DNA from: Archangium primigenium
GTDB lineage: Bacteria; Myxococcota; Myxococcia; Myxococcales; Myxococcaceae
Direction: 5' to 3'
DNA: 64,000 bases
Assembly: GCF_016904885.1 (NCBI RefSeq)
Contig: NZ_JADWYI010000001.1
Span: 9,357,224-9,421,223, forward strand
Shown: positions 27,667 through 35,757 of the stretch, piece by piece
Numbering within the stretch: position 1 is the first letter of the stretch
Layout: each line of letters begins with the position of its first letter
Position numbers and translations under genes: made by a program
The notes under the pieces: generated by a model
Seen by the model: only the letters and a program-made list of their open reading frames with translations
The model's database searches: none
Told to the model about the DNA's origin: nothing

Positions 27667-28365
27667 TCAGCGCTCCATGCAGACGTAGTAGTTCTCGCCG
27701 TAGTAGTCGTCGTGGTCGGCCGCGAGCACGCGCGTGAAGCCCAGCCGCCGCAGTTCCGCCACGAGCGCCTCCGGCTCGAAGAACGTCACCATCTCGTTGG
27801 GGTCCGTCACCAGCCGGCGCGTGAGGTCCACGTGGTAGGCGGTGGCCTTCTGCAGCGGCTCGTCCCAGCGGCCCTCGGCCTTCCACTCCTCGATGGACTG
27901 CTCCATCACCTTCTTGAGGTCCGGCCGGCGCCGGGGCCCCGCGGAGATGAGGCGCCCGCCGGGCTTGAGGTGAGCCAGGCTCTCGCGCAGCACGGCCTCG
28001 GGCTCGCGCACGTAGAAGAGCACGTTGTTGAGCACCACGGCATCCGCGCCGCCCTCGACGCGCTCGGGAAAGACGCGCACGTCCCCCTCGAGCACCGTCC
28101 AGCGCGCGCGCTCGGGCTCGGGGGACTCGGCCTGCTTGCGCAGCGCCACCGCGAGCATGCCCGGGTTGTTGTCGAAGCCCGTCACGCGGGCGCCGCGCCG
28201 CACCAGCGCCTGGCTCACCAGCCCCGTGCCACACCCGGCGTCGATGACGTGCGCGAGCCCTTGGGTGTCGCGCAGGATCTTGTCCGCCATCCGCCGGTAG
28301 CAGTTGAGCTGGGAGCAGATGGCGTCATAGCTCCAGGCGAAGTCACTCCAGATGTTGTCGACCAC
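27667..28365 (-). CDS. Class I SAM-dependent methyltransferase
   Basis: A 232-residue methyltransferase of the UbiE/arsenite type fold. It opens with an FAWSYDAICSQLNCYRRM segment, motif I HVIDAGCGTGLVSQAL, motif II end VTGFDNNPGM, a post-I acidic region and motif III-type LKPGGRLISAGPRR. The C-terminus is compact and tyrosine-rich (DDYYGENYYVCMER). GTG start at 28365. It is flanked by the SpoIIAA-like gene (convergent) and followed at its 5' side by the lipoprotein hydrolase gene on the same strand, 79 bases apart. The substrate is not determined. Confidence 0.85.
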   Translation of the reverse strand: MVDNIWSDFAWSYDAICSQLNCYRRMADKILRDTQGLAHVIDAGCGTGLVSQALVRRGARVTGFDNNPGMLAVALRKQAESPEPERARWTVLEGDVRVFPERVEGGADAVVLNNVLFYVREPEAVLRESLAHLKPGGRLISAGPRRRPDLKKVMEQSIEEWKAEGRWDEPLQKATAYHVDLTRRLVTDPNEMVTFFEPEALVAELRRLGFTRVLAADHDDYYGENYYVCMER

Positions 28366-28444
28366 GGCGGCCCTCGATGTCGTCCGGGCTCATCCCGGAA
28401 GCGCGGGGCCAATGTATGTCCGTGTCCAGCGGCGTGGGGCCCGC

Positions 28445-29872
28445 TCAGTGGGCCTTCATCCACTTGTAGATGGGCTCCCAGACCAGGCCCTTGGCGTTGT
28501 TGCCCAGCCACAGGTCCGCGTGGCCGAAGTCCTCCAGGCGCCCCGCGTCCGCGTTGAGCTGCACGAGCCGCACGGACACGTCCTTGCTGCCGAGCACCTG
28601 CTTGACCGAGTGCACCCCGTAGGCGCCGAAGCCGCCCGCGGCGCCCACGTACAGCACGGGCACCTTCACGTCCTTGAGGTGGTCGTCGTAGGGCAGGTCC
28701 TTCTTGCCGCACAGGAGCTGCTCGCCCTCCACCATCTCCGTGAAGCTCTGGTAGGGGTGCGCCGAGGCGAGGAAGTCGAAGAACTGCCGGTCGTTCACGT
28801 ACTGGAGCGTGGGCAGCCCGTCCGCGCCGAAGCGGCCGGCGGAGAAGTGGTAGAAGGGCACGCTCGGGTTGATGTTGTTCGCCGCGTCCGTGAGGAAGGA
28901 GAACGTGGCGGCACCCACCAGGCGGCCGAGCTGCCGGAAGGGCAGGGCCGGCAGCGGCGTGGGGGCGGTGATGTCCGGCAGGTTGATGGCGGCCTGACCC
29001 ACCGAGCGGATGGTGACGCCCGCGCCGGGGCCGGAGAGGCTGCCCTCGTACTGGCCCTGGGCCAGGAGCAGCTCGCCCACCTGGGCGCGCGTGCACGCCC
29101 ACTCGCGCTGCTGCGCCGCCTCGGGGCCGAACTTCACGCCCAGGTCCACCGGGATGAAGCCGCTCACGTGGCGCTGGCCCTTGGGCAGCCGCGCCTCCTC
29201 GTTCATGTAGGCGTACGTCACCTGCGCGCCGCGGCTCCAGCCCACCAGGTTGAGCTGCCCGTTGCCGCTGCCCGTGAGCTGGCGCACGGTGCGCGCCAGC
29301 GACAGGCCCTCGCCCACGTCAGCCGCGTGCGTGCCCAGGTTCCACTTCTTCATGAAGGAGAAGTCCTGGGTGGCCTCGGGCACCTGCGTCCAGCGCAGGT
29401 CGATGCCCCACACGTCCATGCCCTGCTGCGCCAGGTACACCGCCACCGAGTGATCGCGCGCCACCGTCTGGGTGAGCGTGCTGGCCATGAACGCGCCGCG
29501 GAAGTCCCACGCGTCGCCGTGCACGAAGAACGCCCCGTCCGTCGCGCGCACCGGCAGCCACGGCAGCCACTCGCGCACCACCCGGTGCAGCACCACCACG
29601 TCGTTGGCGCCGGGGCCCACCTGCACCCGGATGCTGTAGTGCGCGATGTCCCCGATGATCTGCTCGCGCTCGAAGCCCGTGAGCAGCCGCGCGTCGGCGA
29701 GCCCCGACAGGAGCGCCTGGCTGCCCTGCGTCACCTCCCGCATCGACTGGTGCTGCCCCCCCAGCGTGCCCACGTCGGCCGCGTCGACGGGCGTCTCCGG
29801 CGGCAGGCTCTCGGCACCACATCCAAACGTCATCAGGACCAGGGGCAGGAGGTGGCGGATGTTGAAGCGCAT
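28445..29872 (-). CDS. Exported alpha/beta hydrolase
   Basis: A 475-residue exported alpha/beta hydrolase, with a signal peptide (HLLPLVLMTFGCGAES) ending in a lipobox-like cysteine. The nucleophile elbow GWSRGAQ sits in LNLVGWSRGAQVTYAY, and a late histidine lies in LEDFGHADLWLGNN, where the family places the catalytic histidine, with an aspartate in a preceding DVKVPVLYVGAAGG region. GAFFVHGDAWDFRGAF resembles the oxyanion-hole strand. Possibly a lipase or esterase. AGAGGA precedes the ATG. The upstream 380 bases contain a -24/-12-like element and palindromes shared with the LamG gene. Confidence 0.85.
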   Translation of the reverse strand: MRFNIRHLLPLVLMTFGCGAESLPPETPVDAADVGTLGGQHQSMREVTQGSQALLSGLADARLLTGFEREQIIGDIAHYSIRVQVGPGANDVVVLHRVVREWLPWLPVRATDGAFFVHGDAWDFRGAFMASTLTQTVARDHSVAVYLAQQGMDVWGIDLRWTQVPEATQDFSFMKKWNLGTHAADVGEGLSLARTVRQLTGSGNGQLNLVGWSRGAQVTYAYMNEEARLPKGQRHVSGFIPVDLGVKFGPEAAQQREWACTRAQVGELLLAQGQYEGSLSGPGAGVTIRSVGQAAINLPDITAPTPLPALPFRQLGRLVGAATFSFLTDAANNINPSVPFYHFSAGRFGADGLPTLQYVNDRQFFDFLASAHPYQSFTEMVEGEQLLCGKKDLPYDDHLKDVKVPVLYVGAAGGFGAYGVHSVKQVLGSKDVSVRLVQLNADAGRLEDFGHADLWLGNNAKGLVWEPIYKWMKAH

Positions 29873-29950
29873 GAAATCCTCTAGAAAAAGAGATGCTGGA
29901 ACCCAGAAGCAAGCCTACTGCCAACCCCTCGTTCCAACCGGGTGAAAACA

Positions 29951-29969
29951 AAGCAGGATTCGAGCCAAC
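29951..29969 (-). promoter_or_regulatory. Sigma-54-like (-24/-12) promoter for the exported hydrolase gene
   Basis: On the minus strand the sequence is GTTGGCTCGAATCCTGCTT: GG of the -24 box at 29966-29965 and GC of the -12 box at 29954-29953 with 10 bases between them, and TGGCTCG close to the TGGCACG consensus. The -12 box is CTGC rather than TTGC. It lies about 80 bases upstream of the hydrolase ATG. Confidence 0.45.
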
Positions 29970-30013
29970 TCCTCAACCTGCGGAAATCATTGGAAAACAC
30001 CCTGAATCCGACC

Positions 30014-30027
30014 GTCACGGGTGAAAC
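30014..30027. promoter_or_regulatory. TCAC-GG-GTGA palindrome, candidate activator site
   Basis: GTCACGGGTGAAAC contains TCAC and GTGA separated by two bases, the same core as the palindromes at 5526 and 30103. It lies about 48 bases upstream of the -24 element of the hydrolase promoter. Confidence 0.45.
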
Positions 30028-30102
30028 AGGGTGCTCTCACTAAACAATAGAAATCCTGGTTTTCAGAGGGAACTGCTTTGATGGTTCAAAAATGAAACCC
30101 GC

Positions 30103-30120
30103 TGCTTCACCAGTGAAGCA
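30103..30120. promoter_or_regulatory. TGCTTCAC-CA-GTGAAGCA palindrome, candidate activator site
   Basis: Two 8-base arms, TGCTTCAC and GTGAAGCA, with a 2-base centre. The TTCAC-N2-GTGAA core matches the 5526-5543 palindrome next to the sigma-54 activator gene. It lies between the divergent hydrolase and aldehyde dehydrogenase genes and could serve either. Confidence 0.55.
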
Positions 30121-30255
30121 TGGAACCGCCACTCAGGACAATGGGGAGAAGACCTGTATTCCCGGGAAAAGGCGAGCAGCGGACGGAGCGCCTGGCTTGT
30201 CGTCCCCCGCCACCCGGACCAGATTGCCCCACCCCCCCTGCGGGAAGGAGACGCC

Positions 30256-31626
30256 ATGCCCTTCGCCACCGTGGATCCCCGTACCGGACAGACCCTGAGC
30301 ACCCAGACCCCGCATTCCCAGGAGGACGTGGAGGCAAGACTCATGCGTGCGGAGGACACCTTCCGGGTGCTCCGGGGGACGCCCGTGGCCCAGCGTGCCC
30401 GGTGGATGGAGCGGGCGGGCGAGCTGCTGGAGGCGGAGGCCGAGCACTTCGGGCGGTTGATGACGCGGGAGATGGGCAAGCCGCTCGGGGCCGCGCGCGC
30501 CGAGGCCCAGAAGTGCGCCGCCACCTGCCGCTACTACGCGACCCACGCCGAGCGCTTCCTGGCGGACGAGCCGGTGGACCTGGGGGAGGACACGGGCTGG
30601 GTGCGCCACGAGCCGCTCGGGCCTGTGTTGGCCATCATGCCGTGGAACTTCCCCTTCTGGCAGGTGGTGCGCTTCGCCGCGCCGGCGCTCATGGCCGGCA
30701 ACGTGGGCCTGCTCAAGCACGCCCCCAGCGTGCCCGGGTGCGCGCTGGCCCTGGAGGACCTGTTCCTGCGCGCGGGCTTTCCCGAGGGGGCCTTCCAGAC
30801 GCTGTTCGTGGAGGTGGACGGGGTGCGCCGGCTCATCGAGGACCCGCGCGTCAAGGCGGTGACGCTCACCGGGAGCGAGGGGGCCGGGAGGGACGTGGGG
30901 GCGCGCGCGGGGGGCCAGCTCAAGAAGGTGGTGCTGGAGCTGGGCGGGAGCGATCCCTTCGTGGTGCTGCCGAGCGCCGACCTGGACGCGGCGGTGGAGA
31001 CGGCGGTGAAGGCGCGGCTGCTCAACAACGGCCAGTCGTGCATCGCCGCCAAGCGCTTCATCGCCCCCGCGGCCATCTACCCCGAGTTCGAGCGCCGCTT
31101 CGTCGAGCGCATGCGGCGCGTGGTGGTGGGAGACCCCTCGGCGCCGGACACGGAGCTGGGGCCGCTGGCGCTCGCGCACATCCGCGACGGGCTGCACGAC
31201 CAGGTGGCGCGCAGCGTGGCGGCCGGGGCGCGGCTGCTGCTCGGGGGTGAGAAGCCCGAGGGGCCCGGCTTCTGGTACCCGCCCACGGTGCTCGCCCAGC
31301 CGCCCCCGGGCAGCCCCGCCCACCGCGAGGAGCTGTTCGGCCCGGTGGCGGTGCTCTTCCAGGCCCGGGACACCGAGGACGCGCTGCGGCTGGCCAACGA
31401 CACGCCCTACGGCCTGGGCGCGAGCGTGTGGACGCGGGACGGGGCCGAGCAGCGGCGCTTCATCGAGGGGCTGGAGACGGGCACGGTGGCCCTCAACGGC
31501 ATGGTGGCGAGCGACCCGCGGCTGCCCTTCGGCGGGGTGAAGCACTCGGGCCATGGCCGCGAGCTCGCGCGCCACGGCCTGCTCGAGTTCGTCAACGTCA
31601 AGACGGTACGCGTGACGGCGGCGTAG
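30256..31626 (+). CDS. NAD(P)-dependent aldehyde dehydrogenase (succinate-semialdehyde type)
   Basis: A 456-residue aldehyde dehydrogenase. It has the nucleotide site strand LAIMPWNFPFWQVVRF, TLTGSEGAGRDVG, the glutamate motif KVVLELGGSDPF and the catalytic cysteine in NNGQSCIAAKRF, followed by EELFGPVAVLFQ and FGGVKHSGHGREL. The PWNFPFWQV and NNGQSCIAAKR patterns match the short succinate-semialdehyde dehydrogenases (Sad/GabD type), but the substrate is inferred. ATG 30256 has GGGAAGGAGA upstream. Its 3' end overlaps the convergent coiled-coil gene by 29 bases. Upstream palindromes suggest control by an activator. Confidence 0.9.
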   Translation: MPFATVDPRTGQTLSTQTPHSQEDVEARLMRAEDTFRVLRGTPVAQRARWMERAGELLEAEAEHFGRLMTREMGKPLGAARAEAQKCAATCRYYATHAERFLADEPVDLGEDTGWVRHEPLGPVLAIMPWNFPFWQVVRFAAPALMAGNVGLLKHAPSVPGCALALEDLFLRAGFPEGAFQTLFVEVDGVRRLIEDPRVKAVTLTGSEGAGRDVGARAGGQLKKVVLELGGSDPFVVLPSADLDAAVETAVKARLLNNGQSCIAAKRFIAPAAIYPEFERRFVERMRRVVVGDPSAPDTELGPLALAHIRDGLHDQVARSVAAGARLLLGGEKPEGPGFWYPPTVLAQPPPGSPAHREELFGPVAVLFQARDTEDALRLANDTPYGLGASVWTRDGAEQRRFIEGLETGTVALNGMVASDPRLPFGGVKHSGHGRELARHGLLEFVNVKTVRVTAA

Positions 31627-32839
31627 GGCGCTGGCGCGAGGGGCCCGCGCCGTTGACCTCCTCCACGGCGCTGGCCACCGCCTCCATCTCCAGGCCGAGC
31701 TGCTCCACGCTCTGGCGCAGGCCGGCGCCCGCCACGTCCACGCTGGCCGCGTCCGCCGAGCGCACCCGCAGCACCTGGGTGTAGAGGCTCTCCAGCGTGT
31801 AGTACAGGCGCATGTGCTCGGCCTCCAGCCGCGCGGCGGACGTGGCCAGCTCCGCGCGCTGGCCGCGCTGCTCGTCCAAGAGCCGCAGCACCTTGCCCAG
31901 CCGCTCGCGCACCACCTCGTCCCGCTCGGACGCCACGCGCTCGGCCAGCCGCGCGCGCTCCTCCTCCAGGCGGCGCTCCTCCTCGGAGGGGCTCAGCGCG
32001 CGCAGCTCCCGCTCCCGCCGCGCCAGCTCGTGGCAGCTCTGGCGCAGCCCCTCCACCGTCTGCTCCGGCTGGTGCACCACGTCCCGCAGGATGGCCGGGC
32101 CCGCGCGCAGCTCCGCGAGCAGCTTGTCGCACAGCGCGTCCACCCGGGCCCGGCGGGGATCCTCCGGCGCGCGCGGCGCCTGCCCGGCCGCCTCCCGTGC
32201 CTCGGGCCCGGCCTCCCGCGGCGCCTCGCCGGACGCGAGGGCCCCGGCGGACGCGGCCTCGCGCGCGGCGAGCTGGGCCCGCGCCTTCGCCTTGCCGAAC
32301 GTGCTCGCCGCCGACGAGGCCATGCCGAGCGCCACGAAGATGAGCCACCAGTGGGGGGTGAGCAGCGCCATGCCCGCGAGCACCAGCGCCGTCACGGCGA
32401 ACACCGCGCCCTGGATGGGGTTGGCCTCGGCCGCCTCGCGCAGCCGCTCCTTGCGCAGCCGCTCGCGCTCGCGCCGGGCCTCGCGCTGCTCGCGCCGCAG
32501 CTCCTTGCGCCGGTGCTTGCGCTCCACGCGCGTGGCCCACTTCTCCACCTTGGGGATGTGGCCGCGCATCCAGTGCTCCACCTCCCCCGCGCGCTTCTCC
32601 GCCCAGCGCTCCCAGTGCCGGGCCGCCTGCTCCGCCTCGGCCTCGACGCGCCGCGCCGCGCGCTCCGCCCGGGCCTCCTCGCGGGGCCCCCAGCGCGCGC
32701 GCTCCTGGGCCTCGTGCCGCTCCCACTCCTCCATCCGCCGGGCGTGCTGCTCGGGCCACTCGGCGAGCGCGTCCAGCGCGGACATCATGCGCTGCAGGTG
32801 CTTCTGCAGGGGGGAGTCGGGCGGGGGGGTCGGAGCCAT
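31598..32839 (-). CDS. Coiled-coil membrane protein, function unknown
   Basis: A 413-residue protein dominated by long charged helices. Residues about 20-140 are extremely rich in glutamate and arginine (an EARAERAARRVEAEAEQ-type stretch), followed by two close hydrophobic segments (AVFAVTALVLAGMALL and WWLIFVALGMASSAAS, about 145-180), then another coiled-coil (about 225-380, EEERRLEEERARLAERV). Both ends would face the cytoplasm with a hairpin in the membrane. Similar layouts occur in myxobacterial envelope-associated proteins whose roles are unknown. The ATG at 32839 is preceded by an AT-rich hairpin region. The 3' end overlaps the convergent aldehyde dehydrogenase by 29 bases. Confidence 0.7.
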   Translation of the reverse strand: MAPTPPPDSPLQKHLQRMMSALDALAEWPEQHARRMEEWERHEAQERARWGPREEARAERAARRVEAEAEQAARHWERWAEKRAGEVEHWMRGHIPKVEKWATRVERKHRRKELRREQREARRERERLRKERLREAAEANPIQGAVFAVTALVLAGMALLTPHWWLIFVALGMASSAASTFGKAKARAQLAAREAASAGALASGEAPREAGPEAREAAGQAPRAPEDPRRARVDALCDKLLAELRAGPAILRDVVHQPEQTVEGLRQSCHELARRERELRALSPSEEERRLEEERARLAERVASERDEVVRERLGKVLRLLDEQRGQRAELATSAARLEAEHMRLYYTLESLYTQVLRVRSADAASVDVAGAGLRQSVEQLGLEMEAVASAVEEVNGAGPSRQRPTPPSRVPS

Positions 32840-33153
32840 GGCGTCTGCCGCAAACCCTAGTGCGCCGGGGCCGTGCGCGCCACGTCACCCGCTCCCGGAG
32901 CGTCCAGGAGGGCACGGGCGAAAAAAAACGCCCGCGGGCCGAGTTGGGGGGGTCCCCGACCCACGGGCGCTCCGAACGCCGAAGCGTCCAGCCTTTGAAA
33001 GCCGTGATGGCGGCCACCTATAGACCGGTCTTCTTTCCAAGGCAATTACAATTTTCCAACGGGGCTGTTCGCTAGCGGTCAGTGGCGAGCAAGGGGGCGG
33101 GCGGGTCGGAACGGGGGCGGGACGAGGGGATTTGCGCTAGGGAGGAAGGCGCG
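32840..33153. other. Intergenic region between divergent coiled-coil gene and heme A synthase gene
   Basis: No gene supported. It contains a hairpin at 32915-32934 (CGGGCG, a loop of eight A, CGCCCG), the palindrome AGACCGGTCT at 33022-33031, and a low-GC stretch (33036-33060) that probably holds promoter elements. A strong ribosome site GGAGGAAGG precedes the ATG at 33154. Confidence 0.6.
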
Positions 33154-34119
33154 ATGAGTGCCACCCCGTCCTCCCGTGCCTTCCGCGTCTTCAGTTGGTT
33201 CACGCTCGCCTACACCCTGGCCGTGGTGCTGTGGGGCGCCTTCGTGCGCGCCACGGGCTCGGGCGCCGGGTGTGGGGACCACTGGCCGGTGTGCAACGGC
33301 GAGGTGGTGCCGCGCGCCCCCACCCTGCAGACGCTCATCGAGTACACGCACCGGCTCACGAGCGGGCTGGCGCTGGTGTTCGCGGTGGTGCTGTGCGTGT
33401 GGGCCCTGCGGGCACACGGCAAGGGCCACCCGGTGCGCAAGGCGGCGGTGTTCTCGCTCGTCTTCATGCTGACGGAGGCCGCGGTGGGCGCGGGGCTGGT
33501 GCTCTTCAAGATGGTGGCGGGCAACGAGTCGCTCGCCCGGGCCTTCTGGATGGCGGTGCACCTGTTCAACACCTTCCTGCTGGTGGGCGCCCAGGCGCTG
33601 ACGGCCTGGTGGGCGGGGGACCACGAGCGGCTGAGCTGGCGGCGCCAGGGGCTCACGGGCGCGCTGCTCGTGGGGAGCCTGTCGGGAGTGCTGGTGCTGG
33701 GGGTGAGCGGCGCCATCGCGGCCCTGGGCGACACGCTCTACCCCGCCCAGAGCCTGGCGCATGGCCTGGCGCAGGACGTGTCCCCCACGGCGCACGTGCT
33801 CCTGCGCCTGCGGGTGCTGCACCCGGTGCTCGCGGCGCTCGTGGGCGCGGGCGTGGTGTTCTCCGCGACCATGGTGGCGCGGCTGCGGCCCTCGCCCGCG
33901 GTGCGACGCGCGGCCCTGCAACTGGGCATCCTCTATGGCCTGCAGCTCGTGGCGGGCACGGTGAACGTGGTGCTGCTCGCGCCCGTGTGGATGCAGCTCG
34001 TGCACCTGTTGCTCGCCGACCTGGTGTGGATCGTCCTCGTGCGCCTGAGCGCGGCGGGGCTCGCCCGGGGCGCGCCGCGCGCGGACGTGAAGCCGCGCGT
34101 GCAGCCCGCGCTCACCTGA
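33154..34119 (+). CDS. ctaA: COX15/CtaA family heme A synthase
   Basis: A 321-residue polytopic inner-membrane protein that oxidises heme O to heme A for cytochrome oxidase. It has eight hydrophobic segments and the family's conserved histidine motifs: EYTHRLTSGLALVF after VRATGSGAGCGDHWPVC, AVHLFNTFLLV, and RVLHPVLAALVG, ending with QLVHLLLADLVWIVLV. The cysteine-containing GAGCGDHWPVCNG loop is typical of CtaA. ATG 33154 is chosen because GGAGGAAGG precedes it. Its end overlaps the convergent Sir2 gene by 8 bases. Confidence 0.93.
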   Translation: MSATPSSRAFRVFSWFTLAYTLAVVLWGAFVRATGSGAGCGDHWPVCNGEVVPRAPTLQTLIEYTHRLTSGLALVFAVVLCVWALRAHGKGHPVRKAAVFSLVFMLTEAAVGAGLVLFKMVAGNESLARAFWMAVHLFNTFLLVGAQALTAWWAGDHERLSWRRQGLTGALLVGSLSGVLVLGVSGAIAALGDTLYPAQSLAHGLAQDVSPTAHVLLRLRVLHPVLAALVGAGVVFSATMVARLRPSPAVRRAALQLGILYGLQLVAGTVNVVLLAPVWMQLVHLLLADLVWIVLVRLSAAGLARGAPRADVKPRVQPALT

Positions 34120-34933
34120 GCGCGACGTCCAGGGCGCTCAGGGCCTCCAGCGCCCGCTGGGGCAGGGAGATGGCCCCGCGCGGCGCCTCGGGCTCGCGCA
34201 CGTTGATGCGGATGAGCGTGCCCAGCCGCGCCGCCGCGTGCTCGCAGAAGCGCCGCACCGAGGGAATGGCCGTGCCCGCGCCGCACTCCACCACCGCCAG
34301 CGCGCCGGGCTCCACCTCGGACAGCCACTTTTCCAGCCGCCCCTCCTGCACCTGGCTGCGCGAGTCGTCCCAGTAGCCGTCCCCGAACATGAGGATGTTG
34401 GGCCGCACGAGCGAGCCGCACCGGGGACACGCCGGCAAGGGCCCCCGCGCGCGGAAGTCCTCCGGGTCCACGTCCACGTTGTAGGCCGCCGCCGAGCCCA
34501 CCTCCTCGCACGGCCCCAGGCACTGGGTGTGGTGGATGGAGCCGTGGATCTCCAGCACGCGCTCCTCGGGGAAGCCCGCCCGCTGGAACTGCCCGTCCAC
34601 GTTGGAGGTGAAGACGAAGGCGCCGTGGGGCATGCGCTCGGCCCAGGCGCGCAAGAGCGCGAAGCCCGCGTGGGGCGCGGTGGCGCGGTAGAGCCCCAGC
34701 CGGTGGCCGTAGAAGCCCCAGGCGAACGCGGGATCCGTCTCGAACCACTGGGGGTTGGCCATGGCGGGGAAGTCCAGCCCCAGCCGGGCATAGGCGGGGT
34801 AGGCCTTCCAGAAGCCCTCGGTGCCCCGGAAGTCGGGCAGGCCCGAGTCCACGCCCATGCCGGCCCCGGCCCCGATGAGCAATGCCTTGGCCGAGCGCAG
34901 GACGTCGGCGGCCCGCTGCAGTTCCTCGTGCAT
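34112..34933 (-). CDS. Divergent Sir2-family NAD-dependent deacetylase-like protein
   Basis: A 273-residue sirtuin-like protein expected to use NAD+. The Rossmann motif GAGAGMGVDSGLPDFRG differs from the usual GAGxSxxSGIPDFR, and the TQN-D motif is replaced by FTSNVDGQFQRAGF. The catalytic histidine is kept (LEIHGSIHHTQC). A zinc ribbon uses the pairs QCLGPCEE and PACPRCGSLVRP. The substitutions suggest a variant activity, such as demodification of another acyl or ADP-ribosyl group. It has the usual sirtuin length and no signal peptide. ATG 34933 start. Confidence 0.85.
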   Translation of the reverse strand: MHEELQRAADVLRSAKALLIGAGAGMGVDSGLPDFRGTEGFWKAYPAYARLGLDFPAMANPQWFETDPAFAWGFYGHRLGLYRATAPHAGFALLRAWAERMPHGAFVFTSNVDGQFQRAGFPEERVLEIHGSIHHTQCLGPCEEVGSAAAYNVDVDPEDFRARGPLPACPRCGSLVRPNILMFGDGYWDDSRSQVQEGRLEKWLSEVEPGALAVVECGAGTAIPSVRRFCEHAAARLGTLIRINVREPEAPRGAISLPQRALEALSALDVALR

Positions 34934-34950
34934 CCGCCCATCCTAGCCGG

Positions 34951-35742
34951 TCACAGCACCTCGCTCGACTGCAACGCGCCGCGGGTGCCCCGCGCGGTGC
35001 ACGCGTACACCTCGCGCGTGGCGTGCAGACCCCGCGCGTCCGCCCGGACCCGGAGCACCTCCTCGCCCTGGCTCCCATGGTCCCCACACGGCGTCTGCAC
35101 GGCGGTGACGGAGGCCGCGCGCAAGAGCCGGGCCCACGTCCCGGGCGCGAGCACCAGGGGCCGCCCGGGGTGCGCCACCGTGCCGAGCGCGCGCATGCGC
35201 CCGGCCTTGTCCACGCCGAGCAGCACCGCCTCGCGCAGCCCACACCCCGAGGCCTGCGTCTGCAGGACGAACTCCCGCGCCTGCCCGTCATGGTCGTAGT
35301 CCCCGAGCACCATCGCCCGGACCCGAGGGCGGCCCCGGAGCGCCTCGGCCTGGCGCTCGGGCGCGAGCCCCGCGTCTCGCGGCGACACCGCCCAGCCGCG
35401 CAGCACGGCCTCCACCGGAGCGGCGCCCGGCTCCGCGGGGCCAAACAGGGGCGTGAGGTCCAGGCGCTCGGGGGCCGTGCCCGGCCGCTCGCGCTCCCAC
35501 TCCAGCGCGCCGGCCTCGCCCTGGGCGAAGCCCTCGCACGGACACGTCACGCCCTCCATCTCGAAGCAGGCGAGGCGCGGGGGGGCGCGCCAGACGAGCC
35601 GCCAGCGCTCCACTTCCCCGTCCACCCGGACCCGCGCCTCCTCGCGCACCACGGGCCCGGCGCGCGCCGTCCCTCCCGCCCCGCCGCTCGCGGCGAGCAG
35701 CCCCACCGCGATCCACCCTGCCCGGGAGCCGTGGAGGGACAT
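34951..35742 (-). CDS. Exported protein of unknown function
   Basis: A 263-residue protein with an N-terminal signal peptide (SRAGWIAVGLLAASGGAGG, cleavage likely after ARAG) and a mature part with several cysteines in conserved-looking places (LACFEMEGVTCPCEGF, QASGCGLREAVLLG, VQTPCGDHG, EVYACTARG). It contains a GDYDHDGQAREFVLQTQA stretch resembling an FG-GAP/calcium-binding repeat. No enzyme motif is seen. The ATG at 35742 lies just 15 bases after the stop of the kelch protein gene on the same strand, so the two may be expressed together. Confidence 0.75.
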   Translation of the reverse strand: MSLHGSRAGWIAVGLLAASGGAGGTARAGPVVREEARVRVDGEVERWRLVWRAPPRLACFEMEGVTCPCEGFAQGEAGALEWERERPGTAPERLDLTPLFGPAEPGAAPVEAVLRGWAVSPRDAGLAPERQAEALRGRPRVRAMVLGDYDHDGQAREFVLQTQASGCGLREAVLLGVDKAGRMRALGTVAHPGRPLVLAPGTWARLLRAASVTAVQTPCGDHGSQGEEVLRVRADARGLHATREVYACTARGTRGALQSSEVL

Positions 35743-35757
35743 GCGCGCCTCGTGTCC

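Larger units (their letters stand above)
29873..30255. other. AT-richer intergenic control region between hydrolase and aldehyde dehydrogenase
   Basis: Holds no gene I can support. It is clearly less GC-rich than the rest of the window and contains a -24/-12-like promoter on the minus strand (29951-29969), two TTCAC/GTGAA palindromes (30014-30027 and 30103-30120), half-sites near 29941-29950, and the aldehyde dehydrogenase ribosome site. Confidence 0.7.

Noticed and set aside
30030-30255. Sigma-54 promoter for the aldehyde dehydrogenase
   Set aside because: I searched for GG-N10-GC with TGGC/TTGC boxes on the plus strand and found only mismatched candidates; no supported element.
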